Assembly (NCBI GenBank): GCA_011620265.1
Contig: WOZM01000068.1
Span: 1 to 35,225 of the forward strand
Direction: 5' to 3'
Length of the DNA stretch: 35,225 bases
Origin: Paracoccaceae bacterium
Lineage (GTDB): Bacteria; Pseudomonadota; Alphaproteobacteria; Rhodobacterales; Rhodobacteraceae
Both the position numbers and the translations under genes were made by a program. Within the stretch, counting starts at the first letter, position 1. Each line of letters begins with the position of its first letter. Below, piece after piece: positions 23,067 to 32,917 of this stretch. The notes under the pieces are model-generated. The model was not told the origin of the DNA. It saw nothing but the letters and a program-made list of their open reading frames with translations, and did not search any database.

Positions 23067-23399
23067 ATGCGTATCATTTGCCCCCTCTGCGGCGACCGCG
23101 ACCGGCGGGAATTCCATTACTACGGCGATGCGGTCTATGCCGACCGTCCGGGCGAAGGGGCTGCGCCGGAAGACTGGGACGCCTATCTGCACCTGCGCGA
23201 CAACCCGGCGGGGGAGACCCGCGATCTCTGGTATCACGAGCTGGGCTGTTCGGCCTGGATCGAGGTCACGCGCAACACCGTGACCCATGCGGTGCTCTCC
23301 ACCCGCCTGGTGGCCGCGCGCGGCGGGGACGGGCCCTCCGGGGGGGATATTTCCGGCAAGATGAAGCCCGCGGCGAAGCGCAGGGGGAAGACGGCATGA
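23067..23399 (+). CDS. soxD: Sarcosine oxidase subunit delta
   Basis: This encodes the 110-aa small zinc-binding subunit of sarcosine oxidase. The N-terminus MRIICPLCGDRDRREFHYYG provides two zinc cysteines; another cysteine sits in HELGCSAWIEV and a histidine in RDLWYHE. The last 20 or so residues (GPSGGDISGKMKPAAKRRGK and end) look like an added basic tail. This tail is encoded by a GGGGGATATTTCCGGCAAGA-type motif that recurs in this window, so it may derive from a dispersed repeat. The tail DNA also supplies the soxA ribosome site AGGGGGAAG. It starts 10 nt after soxB and overlaps soxA by 4 nt. Confidence 0.93.
   Translation: MRIICPLCGDRDRREFHYYGDAVYADRPGEGAAPEDWDAYLHLRDNPAGETRDLWYHELGCSAWIEVTRNTVTHAVLSTRLVAARGGDGPSGGDISGKMKPAAKRRGKTA
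23336..23362 (+). repeat. Short repeat motif (CTCCGGGGG-GATATTT) inside the soxD 3' end
   Basis: The soxD tail contains CCTCCGGGGGGGATATTTCC. It resembles CCCCCGAGGATACTTG at 26931-26946 and, inverted, AAATATCCTCCGGGGGG at 26983-26999. Similar GGAGGATATTT sequences are, to my recollection, very common in Rhodobacteraceae genomes. Here one copy appears to have been taken into coding sequence. Confidence 0.45.
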
Positions 23400-26335
23400 G
23401 GATCGCGGGCAAGGGGTTGATCGACCGCGGCGCGCCGGTGGGCTTCCGCTTCGACGGCAGGGACCATACCGGGTTTCAGGGCGATACGCTGGCCTCGGCG
23501 CTGCTCGCCTCGGGGGTGAAGCTTTTCGGGCGGTCGTTCAAGTATCACCGCCCGCGCGGGGTGATGACGGCAGGCTCGGAAGAGCCGAACGCGCTCGTGA
23601 CCGTGGGGCGCGGGGCGGCGCAGGTGCCGAACGTGCGCGCGACGGTGCAGGAGATCCATTCCGGCCTCGAGGCGCGGGGGCAGAATGCCTGGCCGACGCT
23701 CGGGCTCGATCTCATGGCGGTGAACGACCTCTTCGCGCCGTTCTTCGGCGCGGGGTTCTACTACAAGACCTTCATGTGGCCGAAGGCGTTCTGGGAAAGC
23801 CTCTATGAGCCCGCGATCCGCCGCGCGGCTGGCCTCGGGGCGATTTCGCGAAAGTCGAACGAGGAGGCCTACGAGAAGGCCCATGCCTTCTGCGACCTCC
23901 TGGTGATCGGCTCCGGGCCGGCCGGGCTGATGGCCGCGCTGACGGCGGCGCGGGCCGGCGCCGACGTGATCCTCGCCGAGGAGGATGCGGCGATGGGCGG
24001 GCGGCTTCTGGCGGAAACCCACGAGGTCGGCGGCAGGTCCGGCGCGCTTTGGGCGGCGGAGGTGCTGGCGGAGCTGGAGGCGCTGCCCAACGTGCGGCTG
24101 ATGAGCCGGACGACCGTGACCGGCGCTTATGACGGCGGCACCTATGGCGCGCTGGAGCGGGTGGGGCTGCATCTGGCCAATCCGCCGGCGGCGCTGCCGC
24201 GCGAGTGTTTCTGGCGGATCGTGGCGAAGCGCGCGGTGCTCGCCTCCGGCGCCCATGAGCGGCAGATCGCGTTTTCCAACAACGACCGGCCGGGGGTGAT
24301 GAATGCGGGTGCCGTGCGCGCTTACCTCAACCGCTGGGGCGTCGCCGCCGGCCATTCGGTGACGGTCTTCGGCAACAACGACGACGCCCACCGGACGGCC
24401 CGCGACCTTGCCGCCGCCGGCATCCGCGTGGCCGGGCTTGTCGACGTGCGCGAGGAGGTCTCGGTCCCCGGCGACTTCCCGGTCCATGCCGGCTGCCGGG
24501 TTATCGACACGGTCGGCCGCAAGGGCCTGCGCGAGGTGGTGATCGCCGACCGCGACGGCAGGATCCAGCGTATCGTCAGCGACTGCCTCGCCGTCTCGGG
24601 AGGCTGGAACCCGGCCCTGCATCTCACCTGCCACATGAACGGCCGCCCCGTCTGGCGCGACAACATCTCCGCCTTCGTGCCGAAACCCGGCATGGTGCCT
24701 GGCCTGGTCGCCGCCGGTGCCGCCAACGGGGTCTTTTCGACGCAAGGCTGCCTCGCCGAAGGGGCGGCGGCCGCGACTGAATCGCTGGAAGCGCTGGGCC
24801 GCAAGGCGAAGATGGCCGACCTCCCGAAGGCCGAGGACGGGGCGGTGCGGCTCCGCGCCTACTGGGAAGTGCCGGATCCGAAGCACCGCGCCTGGCTCGA
24901 CTTCGCCAATGACGTGACCACGAAGGACGTGCGGCTGGCGGCGCAGGAGAACTTCCGCAGCGTCGAGCACATGAAGCGCTACACGACCCAAGGCATGGCC
25001 CCCGATCAGGGCAAGAATTCCAATATCGGCGCGCTCGCGATCCTTGCCGACGCGACCGGGCGCGGCATTCCCGAGACCGGGACGACGACGTTCCGCCCGC
25101 CCTATGTGCCGGTTTCGATTGCCGCGATGGGCGCGGGCGGGCAAGGCGCGGGCTTCGCCCCGCAGCGCTTCACCACCTCCGACAGGGCCGCGCGCGACCG
25201 CCACGCGCCGATGATCGAGGCCGGGCTCTGGTACCGGCCCTCCTACTTCCCGCGCCCCGGCGAGGCGACCTGGCGCGAGGCCTGCGACCGCGAGGTGACG
25301 ATGGTGCGCGAGCGGGTGGGCGTCGTCGATGTCTCGACCCTCGGCAAGATCGACATTCAGGGACGGGATGCGGGCCGCTTTCTCGACCTCGCCTATACCA
25401 ACACGTTTTCCACGCTGAAACCGGGCCGGGTGCGCTATGGCCTCATGCTGCGCGAGGACGGGATGGTGATGGACGACGGCACCACCGCCTGCCTCGGCGA
25501 AGGTCACTATCTGACGACGACGACCACCGCCGCCGCCGGCCCGGTGATGCGGCATCTGGAATTCGTCCACCAGGCGCATTGCCCGGACTGGGAGGTGCGG
25601 ATGATCTCCGTCACCGAGCAATGGGCGCAGTTCGCCGTCGCCGGCCCCCTGGCGCGGGAGCTTCTGAATTCGATCCTCGAACACCCCATCGACGACGCGG
25701 GCTTTCCCTTTCTCTCCTGTGGCAGCGTGCGGCTCATGGAGATCGAGGCGCGGCTCTTCCGCATCTCGTTTTCAGGAGAGATCGGTTACGAGATCGCCGT
25801 GCCCGCCCGCTATGGCGAGGCGCTCTACCGCGACCTTGTCGCCCGCGCCGAAAGCCTCGGCGGCGGCGCCTACGGGATGGAGGCGCTGAATGTCCTCCGG
25901 ATCGAAAAGGGCTTCATCACCCATGCCGAGATCCATGGCCGGGTGACGGCCTTCGATATCGGCCTGCAAGGCATGGTCTCGACGAAGAAGGACTGCATCG
26001 GCAAGGGGCCAAGCCAGCGGCCGGGCCTGACGGGGCCGGAGCGCGAACAACTCGTCGGTCTTCGCCCGATCCCCGCGGGCAAGCAGATCGGCGCCGGCGC
26101 GCATCTCTTCGATGACGGAGCGGATCCCGTCTCGGCCAACGACCAGGGCCATGTCACCTCGGTCTGCTACTCGCCGACACTGAAGACCTATCTCGGCCTC
26201 GGCTTCCTGAAGGACGGCCGGGCGCGGATCGGCAGCCGGGTGCGGCTCGTCGATCACCTGCGGAAGACCGATGTGCCCTGCGAAGTGGTGAACCCGGTCT
26301 TCTTCGACCCGGAAGGAGGACGCGCCCGTGCCTAG
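23396..26335 (+). CDS. soxA: Sarcosine oxidase subunit alpha
   Basis: This encodes the 979-aa large subunit of heterotetrameric sarcosine oxidase. An N-terminal 2Fe-2S-ferredoxin-like fold without iron ligands (residues about 1-100, with KLFGRSFKYHRPRGV) is followed by an NAD-binding flavoprotein-like domain. That domain is marked by LLVIGSGPAGLMAALTAARAG (about 167-187; parts LLVIGSGPAG and LMAALTAARAG). A C-terminal glycine-cleavage T-protein-like domain from about residue 600 should bind tetrahydrofolate and form methylene-THF. The ATG at 23396 overlaps the soxD stop (ATGA) and gives the usual MRIAGKGLIDRG N-terminus. The stop overlaps soxG by 8 nt. Length is normal and no frameshift is visible. 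Confidence 0.94.
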   Translation: MRIAGKGLIDRGAPVGFRFDGRDHTGFQGDTLASALLASGVKLFGRSFKYHRPRGVMTAGSEEPNALVTVGRGAAQVPNVRATVQEIHSGLEARGQNAWPTLGLDLMAVNDLFAPFFGAGFYYKTFMWPKAFWESLYEPAIRRAAGLGAISRKSNEEAYEKAHAFCDLLVIGSGPAGLMAALTAARAGADVILAEEDAAMGGRLLAETHEVGGRSGALWAAEVLAELEALPNVRLMSRTTVTGAYDGGTYGALERVGLHLANPPAALPRECFWRIVAKRAVLASGAHERQIAFSNNDRPGVMNAGAVRAYLNRWGVAAGHSVTVFGNNDDAHRTARDLAAAGIRVAGLVDVREEVSVPGDFPVHAGCRVIDTVGRKGLREVVIADRDGRIQRIVSDCLAVSGGWNPALHLTCHMNGRPVWRDNISAFVPKPGMVPGLVAAGAANGVFSTQGCLAEGAAAATESLEALGRKAKMADLPKAEDGAVRLRAYWEVPDPKHRAWLDFANDVTTKDVRLAAQENFRSVEHMKRYTTQGMAPDQGKNSNIGALAILADATGRGIPETGTTTFRPPYVPVSIAAMGAGGQGAGFAPQRFTTSDRAARDRHAPMIEAGLWYRPSYFPRPGEATWREACDREVTMVRERVGVVDVSTLGKIDIQGRDAGRFLDLAYTNTFSTLKPGRVRYGLMLREDGMVMDDGTTACLGEGHYLTTTTTAAAGPVMRHLEFVHQAHCPDWEVRMISVTEQWAQFAVAGPLARELLNSILEHPIDDAGFPFLSCGSVRLMEIEARLFRISFSGEIGYEIAVPARYGEALYRDLVARAESLGGGAYGMEALNVLRIEKGFITHAEIHGRVTAFDIGLQGMVSTKKDCIGKGPSQRPGLTGPEREQLVGLRPIPAGKQIGAGAHLFDDGADPVSANDQGHVTSVCYSPTLKTYLGLGFLKDGRARIGSRVRLVDHLRKTDVPCEVVNPVFFDPEGGRARA

Positions 26336-26876
26336 CCTGATCGAAAAGACCGCCTGCAACGGCCTTCTGCCGGTCGTGGCGGGGGGCGTGAGCCTGAGCG
26401 AGCTGCCGCCCGCGCGCATCACCTCGGTGGCGCCCCTGGCGGGCAAGGACCGCGCGGTGGGGACGGCGCTGAAGGCGCTGGGGCTCGGCTGGCCGGCGCC
26501 CGGGCGGAGCGTCACGAAAGGCGCGGCCGGCTGCCTCTGGACCGGGCGCGGCCAGGCTTTCCTGATCGGCGCCGACCCGGACGGCCTTTCCGCCATCGCG
26601 GCGCTCACCGACCAGTCGGACGGCTGGGCGCGGATGCGGCTTTCCGGGCCGGGGGCGGAGGCGGTGCTGGCGCGGCTGGTGCCGCTCGACCTCCGCGCGG
26701 CGGCCTTCCCGGTCGGGGCGGTGGCGCGGACCGGGCTCAATCACATGATGACGGTGCTGTCGCGGGCGGAGGCCGAAAGCTTCGACATCCTCGTCTTCCG
26801 CTCGATGGCGGCCTCGGCGGTGCACGAGGTGCAGCAGGCCATGGCCGCCGTCGCGGCCCGCCAATCGGCGGGCTGA
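26328..26876 (+). CDS. soxG: Sarcosine oxidase subunit gamma
   Basis: This encodes the 182-aa gamma subunit, which has a small fold resembling part of the T-protein and stabilises the alpha-beta complex. The segments GKDRAVGTALKALGLGWPAP and GWARMRLSGPGAEAVLARLV (about 110-129) and the later FDILVFRSMAASA (about 155-167) are typical. Translation starts at a GTG that overlaps the soxA stop by 8 nt. GGAAGGAGG lies 8 nt upstream, within soxA. It is the last gene of the operon; G+C-rich stem-loops follow. Confidence 0.9.
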   Translation: MPSLIEKTACNGLLPVVAGGVSLSELPPARITSVAPLAGKDRAVGTALKALGLGWPAPGRSVTKGAAGCLWTGRGQAFLIGADPDGLSAIAALTDQSDGWARMRLSGPGAEAVLARLVPLDLRAAAFPVGAVARTGLNHMMTVLSRAEAESFDILVFRSMAASAVHEVQQAMAAVAARQSAG

Positions 26877-26884
26877 CCGGGGCC

Positions 26885-26926
26885 GGGGCAGGGGGCCGTC
26901 TGCCCCCTCTTGCCGCTGCGCGGCAA
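26885..26926 (+). terminator. Two stem-loops after soxG
   Basis: GGGGCAG (26885-26891) pairs with CTGCCCC (26900-26906), and TTGCCGC (26910-26916) pairs with GCGGCAA (26920-26926). Neither is followed by a long T-run. Together they may end or stabilise the sox message. Confidence 0.4.
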
Positions 26927-26930
26927 TTCA

Positions 26931-26998
26931 CCCCCGAGGATACTTGCGCCAAGTGGAAACGCCGCCGGTTTCCACTTGGATCAAATATCCTCCGGGGG
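26931..26998. repeat. Long inverted repeat between soxG and dnaG
   Basis: A perfect 12-bp inner stem, CCAAGTGGAAAC (26949-26960) with GTTTCCACTTGG (26968-26979) and a 7-nt loop, is flanked by outer arms CCCCCGAGGATA (26931-26942) and TATCCTCCGGGGG (26986-26998). The outer arms pair with a single extra C. The whole can fold as a 68-nt hairpin. The arms carry the GGATATTT-like motif also found in soxD. It may be a two-headed copy of a dispersed repeat and could act as a bidirectional terminator or insulator before dnaG. Confidence 0.65.
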
Positions 26999-27056
26999 GT
27001 CAGGGGGGCGGAAAGCCCCCCTTGCCCGGCCGGGTGCAAGCGCCGATATTCAGAGG

Positions 27057-29000
27057 ATGAGTCTGCCCCCCGGTTTCCTCGAAGAACTGCGCAATCGCGT
27101 CTCGCTGTCCCATGTGGTCGGCAGGAAGGTGGTCTGGGATAACCGCAAGTCCAACCAGGCCAAGGGCGACTGGTGGGCGCCGTGCCCCTTCCATCAGGAA
27201 AAGTCCGCCTCCTTCCACGTCGATGACCGCAAGGGCTATTACTACTGCTTCGGTTGCCACGCGAAGGGCGACGCGATCTCGTTCCTGCGCGAGACCGAGA
27301 ACATGGGCTTCATGGAGGCGATCGAGATCCTCGCCCGCGAGGCCGGGATGACGATGCCGGCGCGCGATCCGCAGGCGGCCGAACGCGCCGACCGGCGGAG
27401 CGAGCTGACGAAGGTGATGGAGGAGGCGGTCCGCCACTACCGCCTGCAACTGAAGACAGCCGCCGGGTCCGGGGCGCGCGACTACCTCGCCGGCCGCAAG
27501 CTTGGGCCGGTGGCGCTCGACCGGTTCGAGATCGGCTTCGCGCCCGATCAGCGGCAGGGGCTGTTCCACGCGCTTCAGGCCAAGGGTATCGCCGCCGACC
27601 TGATCGTCGATGCCGGTCTTTGCGCGAAGCCCGACGATGGCGGTCCGCCCTATGACCGTTTCCGCGGCCGCATCATCTATCCGATCCGCGACGCGCGCGG
27701 GCGCTGCATCGGTCTCGGCGGCCGGGCGATGGACCCCGATGCCCGGGCGAAATACCTCAACTCGCCCGAGACCGAGCTCTTCGACAAGGGCCGCAGCCTT
27801 TACAACCACGGGCCGGCGCGGGAGGCGGCGGGCAAGGGCCAGCCGCTCATCGTCGCCGAGGGCTACATGGACGTGATCGCGCTCGTTGGCGCGGGGTTCG
27901 AGGCGGCCGTGGCCCCCCTCGGCACCGCGATCACCGAGGACCAGCTCCGCCTGCTCTGGCGCATCCATCCCGAACCCTTGATCATGCTCGACGGCGACAC
28001 CGCCGGCATCCGCGCGGCGACCCGCCTCGTCGATCTGGCGCTGCCGATGCTCGAGGCCGGGCTTGGCCTGCGCTTCGTGATCCTGCCCGAGGGCATGGAC
28101 CCCGACGACCTGATCAGGACGCGCGGTCGCGAGGCGATGGCGAAGCTCGTCGCCGAGGCGCAGCCGATGGTCAACCTCCTCTGGCGGCGCGAGACGGAAG
28201 GAAAGGATTTCGACAGCCCCGAGCGCAAGGCGACGCTCGACAAGAGCCTGCGCGAGGCGATCAAGCGCATCGCCGACCCCTCGATCCGCGCCCATTACGG
28301 CGAGGAGATCAAGCGCCTGCGCTGGGAGCTTTTCGGCGCCGCCCGCCGCCCGGACCGCAGCCAGCCCGCCCGCCGGGACGGCAAGTGGTGGAAGCCGGCC
28401 CCGGCCCAGCCGCTGCCGGCGACGCGCGCCTCGCTTCTCGGCGCGGCCCCCGGCGCCGAGGTGGAGGACTATCTCCGCGAGGCGATGATCCTCGCCATCG
28501 CCCTCACCCATCCCGGCTGCATTGCGCGCTTCGAAAGCCAGCTCGAGACCGTCGAGATGCGCGATCCCGGCCACGAGCGCCTGCGCCACGCGCTTCTCGT
28601 CGCCGCGCATGATGGCGGGGCCGGGGATCTTTCGGCGAAAGTCGCGGCCAGCGCCGGGCCGGAGCTTGAAAAGCTCATGGGGCTCGCCCATGTGCAGATC
28701 GCCCCTCCGGTTCGCAGCGGGGCGGACGACGACTTAGCCACGATGTGCCTTGCCGAGGAGCTCGCCAAGCTCGAGGCGCGACGCGGGGTGGTGGCCGAGA
28801 TCGCCGAGGCGATGGAGGATCTTTCCGGCCTCGTGGACGAGGGCCTGACCTGGCGCCTCGGCCAGGCCGCGGAGGCCCGCAACCGGGCGGGCCGCTCGAA
28901 ACTCGACGACGACAGCGACATGGGCGAGGATCGCGGCGCGCTTTCGGCCGGGCTCCAGCACCTGATCGACACTGCCGTCTGGGAGAAGAAGAAACACTGA
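27057..29000 (+). CDS. dnaG: DNA primase
   Basis: This encodes the 647-aa primase that makes RNA primers at the replication fork. The N-terminal zinc domain has Cys43, His46, Cys64 and Cys67 (CPFHQ and CFGCH). The RNA-polymerase domain includes YNHGPARE and the Toprim acidic residues Glu268 ([11 protein letters not shown]) and Asp312/Asp314 (LDGDTAG). The C-terminal helicase-binding domain starts at about residue 460, after a basic Pro/Trp-rich linker. The ATG at 27057 ([11 protein letters not shown]) gives the standard alphaproteobacterial N-terminus; longer upstream readings cross the hairpin region. AGAGG sits directly against the ATG, an unusually short spacing. rpoD follows 109 nt downstream, as in the macromolecular synthesis operon, but rpsU is not upstream. 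Confidence 0.93.
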   Translation: MSLPPGFLEELRNRVSLSHVVGRKVVWDNRKSNQAKGDWWAPCPFHQEKSASFHVDDRKGYYYCFGCHAKGDAISFLRETENMGFMEAIEILAREAGMTMPARDPQAAERADRRSELTKVMEEAVRHYRLQLKTAAGSGARDYLAGRKLGPVALDRFEIGFAPDQRQGLFHALQAKGIAADLIVDAGLCAKPDDGGPPYDRFRGRIIYPIRDARGRCIGLGGRAMDPDARAKYLNSPETELFDKGRSLYNHGPAREAAGKGQPLIVAEGYMDVIALVGAGFEAAVAPLGTAITEDQLRLLWRIHPEPLIMLDGDTAGIRAATRLVDLALPMLEAGLGLRFVILPEGMDPDDLIRTRGREAMAKLVAEAQPMVNLLWRRETEGKDFDSPERKATLDKSLREAIKRIADPSIRAHYGEEIKRLRWELFGAARRPDRSQPARRDGKWWKPAPAQPLPATRASLLGAAPGAEVEDYLREAMILAIALTHPGCIARFESQLETVEMRDPGHERLRHALLVAAHDGGAGDLSAKVAASAGPELEKLMGLAHVQIAPPVRSGADDDLATMCLAEELAKLEARRGVVAEIAEAMEDLSGLVDEGLTWRLGQAAEARNRAGRSKLDDDSDMGEDRGALSAGLQHLIDTAVWEKKKH

Positions 29001-29109
29001 ACGGCCCGCGCGCCGCACCGCCGCCCCTGTGATTCGCGCCCGTGATTCGCTACATAACCGGAACCGATTCGCATCCCCCGCGATTCGCCCGAGACCCAGA
29101 GGAGCCCCG

Positions 29110-31092
<1,983 letters not shown>

Positions 31093-31375
31093 GACGTGAG
31101 GGATTTGGATACAGACTCAAATGCGATGAAAATCGCCGCTTGGCCTGTGTCGGTTTGTTTAGTTCAATGGTACGGTGCGTGAGACCACGCATGCCTTCGC
31201 TACACGCCCGGTTCGCCCGCTGCTCTGTGTTCCGCGCGCTCCCGGCATTCCGCCGTGCCGAACCCCGTGCCCCGCACTCAATCCGGCCGCCGGAATATTC
31301 TCGCCGGACCCCGTGGGATCGCCGCGAATCCCGACCTATATGAAGGGCATCGGTTTTCCGGAAAGGATCGCCCCC
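31093..31375 (+). other. Intergenic region downstream of rpoD
   Basis: This 283-bp gap contains no supported gene. A small hairpin TGCGTG-AGAC-CACGCA (31176-31191) lies about 85 bp after rpoD without a T-run. I searched by eye for a tRNA and found none. Confidence 0.35.
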
Positions 31376-31747
31376 ATGCGTCTCGCCGCCCTTCTCCTCG
31401 CCCTGACCCTCGCGGCCCCCGCCTCGGCCTTCATTGCCCAGAACGGCCTGATCGTCCAGCCCGACGGGCCGGCCTCCTTCACCGTCCCCTGGCGCGGCAA
31501 GTCCGGGCCGGCCGATTTCTGGTGCGCCGCCGGCGACTATGCGGTCCGCAAGCTGCATCTCGCGCCCGCGACGCTGATCTACCGCGCCTCGGAGCCGCCG
31601 CGCCGGTCGGGCGAGGGGATCCGCTTCACCCTGCGCGCCGAGGAAGCGGCGAGCGCCACCGGCCTCGCCGTTCTCGGCGCCAGGGGGGCGGGCCTGACGG
31701 TGGGCTTTGCGCAGTCCTTCTGCGAACGGCATCGGACGCGGCGCTGA
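31376..31747 (+). CDS. Small secreted protein of unknown function
   Basis: This encodes a 123-aa protein with a clear Sec signal peptide (MRLAALLLALTLAAPASA, cleavage near residue 18) and two cysteines in the mature part (FWCAAGDYA and SFCERH), which could form a disulfide. I do not recognise a named domain. A ribosome site GAAAGGA lies upstream. The ATG at 31376 is chosen over upstream in-frame starts because it begins exactly at the signal peptide. The mature protein FIAQNGLIVQPDGPASFTVP looks like a compact beta-rich domain. It stands alone between rpoD and repeat copy B. Confidence 0.75.
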   Translation: MRLAALLLALTLAAPASAFIAQNGLIVQPDGPASFTVPWRGKSGPADFWCAAGDYAVRKLHLAPATLIYRASEPPRRSGEGIRFTLRAEEAASATGLAVLGARGAGLTVGFAQSFCERHRTRR

Positions 31748-31791
31748 GGCGCGGGCCGGTCGTCCGTGCGGATCGGTTTCGGAAGGGTTGA

Positions 31792-31886
31792 CTAAAGCGT
31801 TTCGGGTTTATGTCGAGATGGCAGGTATCAGAATTCGAACAGGAAAAGCTCGATTTCCAATACAAAGCAAACCCGAAACGCTCCAG
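31792..31886 (-). repeat. Dispersed palindromic repeat, copy B
   Basis: This 95-bp element has perfect 14-bp terminal inverted repeats, AGCGTTTCGGGTTT (31796-31809) and AAACCCGAAACGCT (31869-31882). Its reverse complement aligns along its whole length to copy A at 13152-13245, with about 20 mismatches and one gap by eye. The internal GAATTCGAAC is kept, but the inner palindrome has decayed. It contains no gene and lies in the gap between the secreted-protein gene and the DUF616 gene. Confidence 0.75.
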
Positions 31887-31990
31887 GCTTTCGAAATTGT
31901 GCGATTTCAATAGGTTAATCCGGATTTCACCTGCGAATAGCCCGGGAAATCGCGCTTCCCAATCGTCGCGGGCCCTCTATACTCGCCGCG

Positions 31991-32737
31991 ATGAGCCTCG
32001 TTCTCTATTCCGCCCATTACGGCACCGCCGACCCCCTGAACCGGGAGGTTTTCGGCGGCTACGAAAGCTGCCGGCGCGTCCTTTTCACCGACCGTCCCGA
32101 CCTCGCGCTGCCGGGGGTGGAGGTCGTCCACGACCCGCTCGACGGCCTCGATCCGGCCCGCGCCTCGCGCCGGGCGAAGCTGATGCCGCACCGCTATTTC
32201 CCGGAAGCCGGGCATTCGCTCTGGATCGACAACAAGTCCCGCCTGAAGCGCGACCCGCAGGAGATTCTCGCCGCCCTCCGCGCCCGGTCCGACGCCGCCT
32301 TCCTCGCCTTCCCGCATTTCCGCCGCGACTGCGTCTATCAGGAGCTTCAGACCTGCCGGGAGGGCGGGCTCGACGATCACCGCGTCCTGAGGGAGCGGCA
32401 GCGGACCTACCGGGCCGAGGGGATGCCGGAACATGCCGGCCTGATCGAGGGCCACTTCATCCTCCGCCGCCACACCGATCCCGCCGTCGCCCGGTTCGGC
32501 GAGCGCTGGTTCGAGCAGGTGCTGCGATACTCCCGCCGCGACCAGATCTCGTTCCCCTATCTCGCCTGGAAGCTCGGCCTCCGCTATGATCTCATCCCGG
32601 CCTCCGAGTGGAAGGAGACGGTGGAGTTCACCGTCTTCGACCGCAAGGCCCGGCGACCGGATTTCCCCCGCCGCAACGTCCTCTATCAGGAGGCGCGGCG
32701 CCTCTATCACCGGCTGCGCGGCACCCGGACGCGCTGA
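31991..32737 (+). CDS. DUF616-family glycosyltransferase-like protein
   Basis: This encodes a 248-aa cytoplasmic protein resembling DUF616 (TOD1/MUCI70-like) glycosyltransferases. The N-terminus SLVLYSAHYGTADPLNREVF and the central HSLWIDNKSRLKRDP (about 77-91) correspond to the start of the GT-A-like fold and the position of the acidic catalytic motif in this group. FLAFPHFRRDCVYQE, then IEGHFILRRH and the FPYLAWKLG segment are also typical. The acceptor and sugar are unknown; cell-surface polysaccharide is a reasonable guess. No clear ribosome site is seen near the ATG. A polytopic membrane protein follows on the same strand. Confidence 0.7.
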   Translation: MSLVLYSAHYGTADPLNREVFGGYESCRRVLFTDRPDLALPGVEVVHDPLDGLDPARASRRAKLMPHRYFPEAGHSLWIDNKSRLKRDPQEILAALRARSDAAFLAFPHFRRDCVYQELQTCREGGLDDHRVLRERQRTYRAEGMPEHAGLIEGHFILRRHTDPAVARFGERWFEQVLRYSRRDQISFPYLAWKLGLRYDLIPASEWKETVEFTVFDRKARRPDFPRRNVLYQEARRLYHRLRGTRTR

Positions 32738-32917
32738 AGCCGCCGGCGCCCTTCGCGGAAATCCGCCCATATCCGGGCAGACCCGGCAAGAAACCGCGGA
32801 GAATCCGCGCGGTGCCGGCGAATCCGCGGGTTCCCGGCACACAGGCCGCCCTCGGGAGCCTTGGCAAGACGCACGGGCTGCGCCACGCTCTGTCCGGGGC
32901 GTCGTGGAGTTCAAGGG

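Noticed and set aside
31093-31375. Possible tRNA or small RNA after rpoD
   Set aside because: No cloverleaf, T-loop motif or intrinsic terminator could be built from the sequence. Only a 6-bp hairpin is present.
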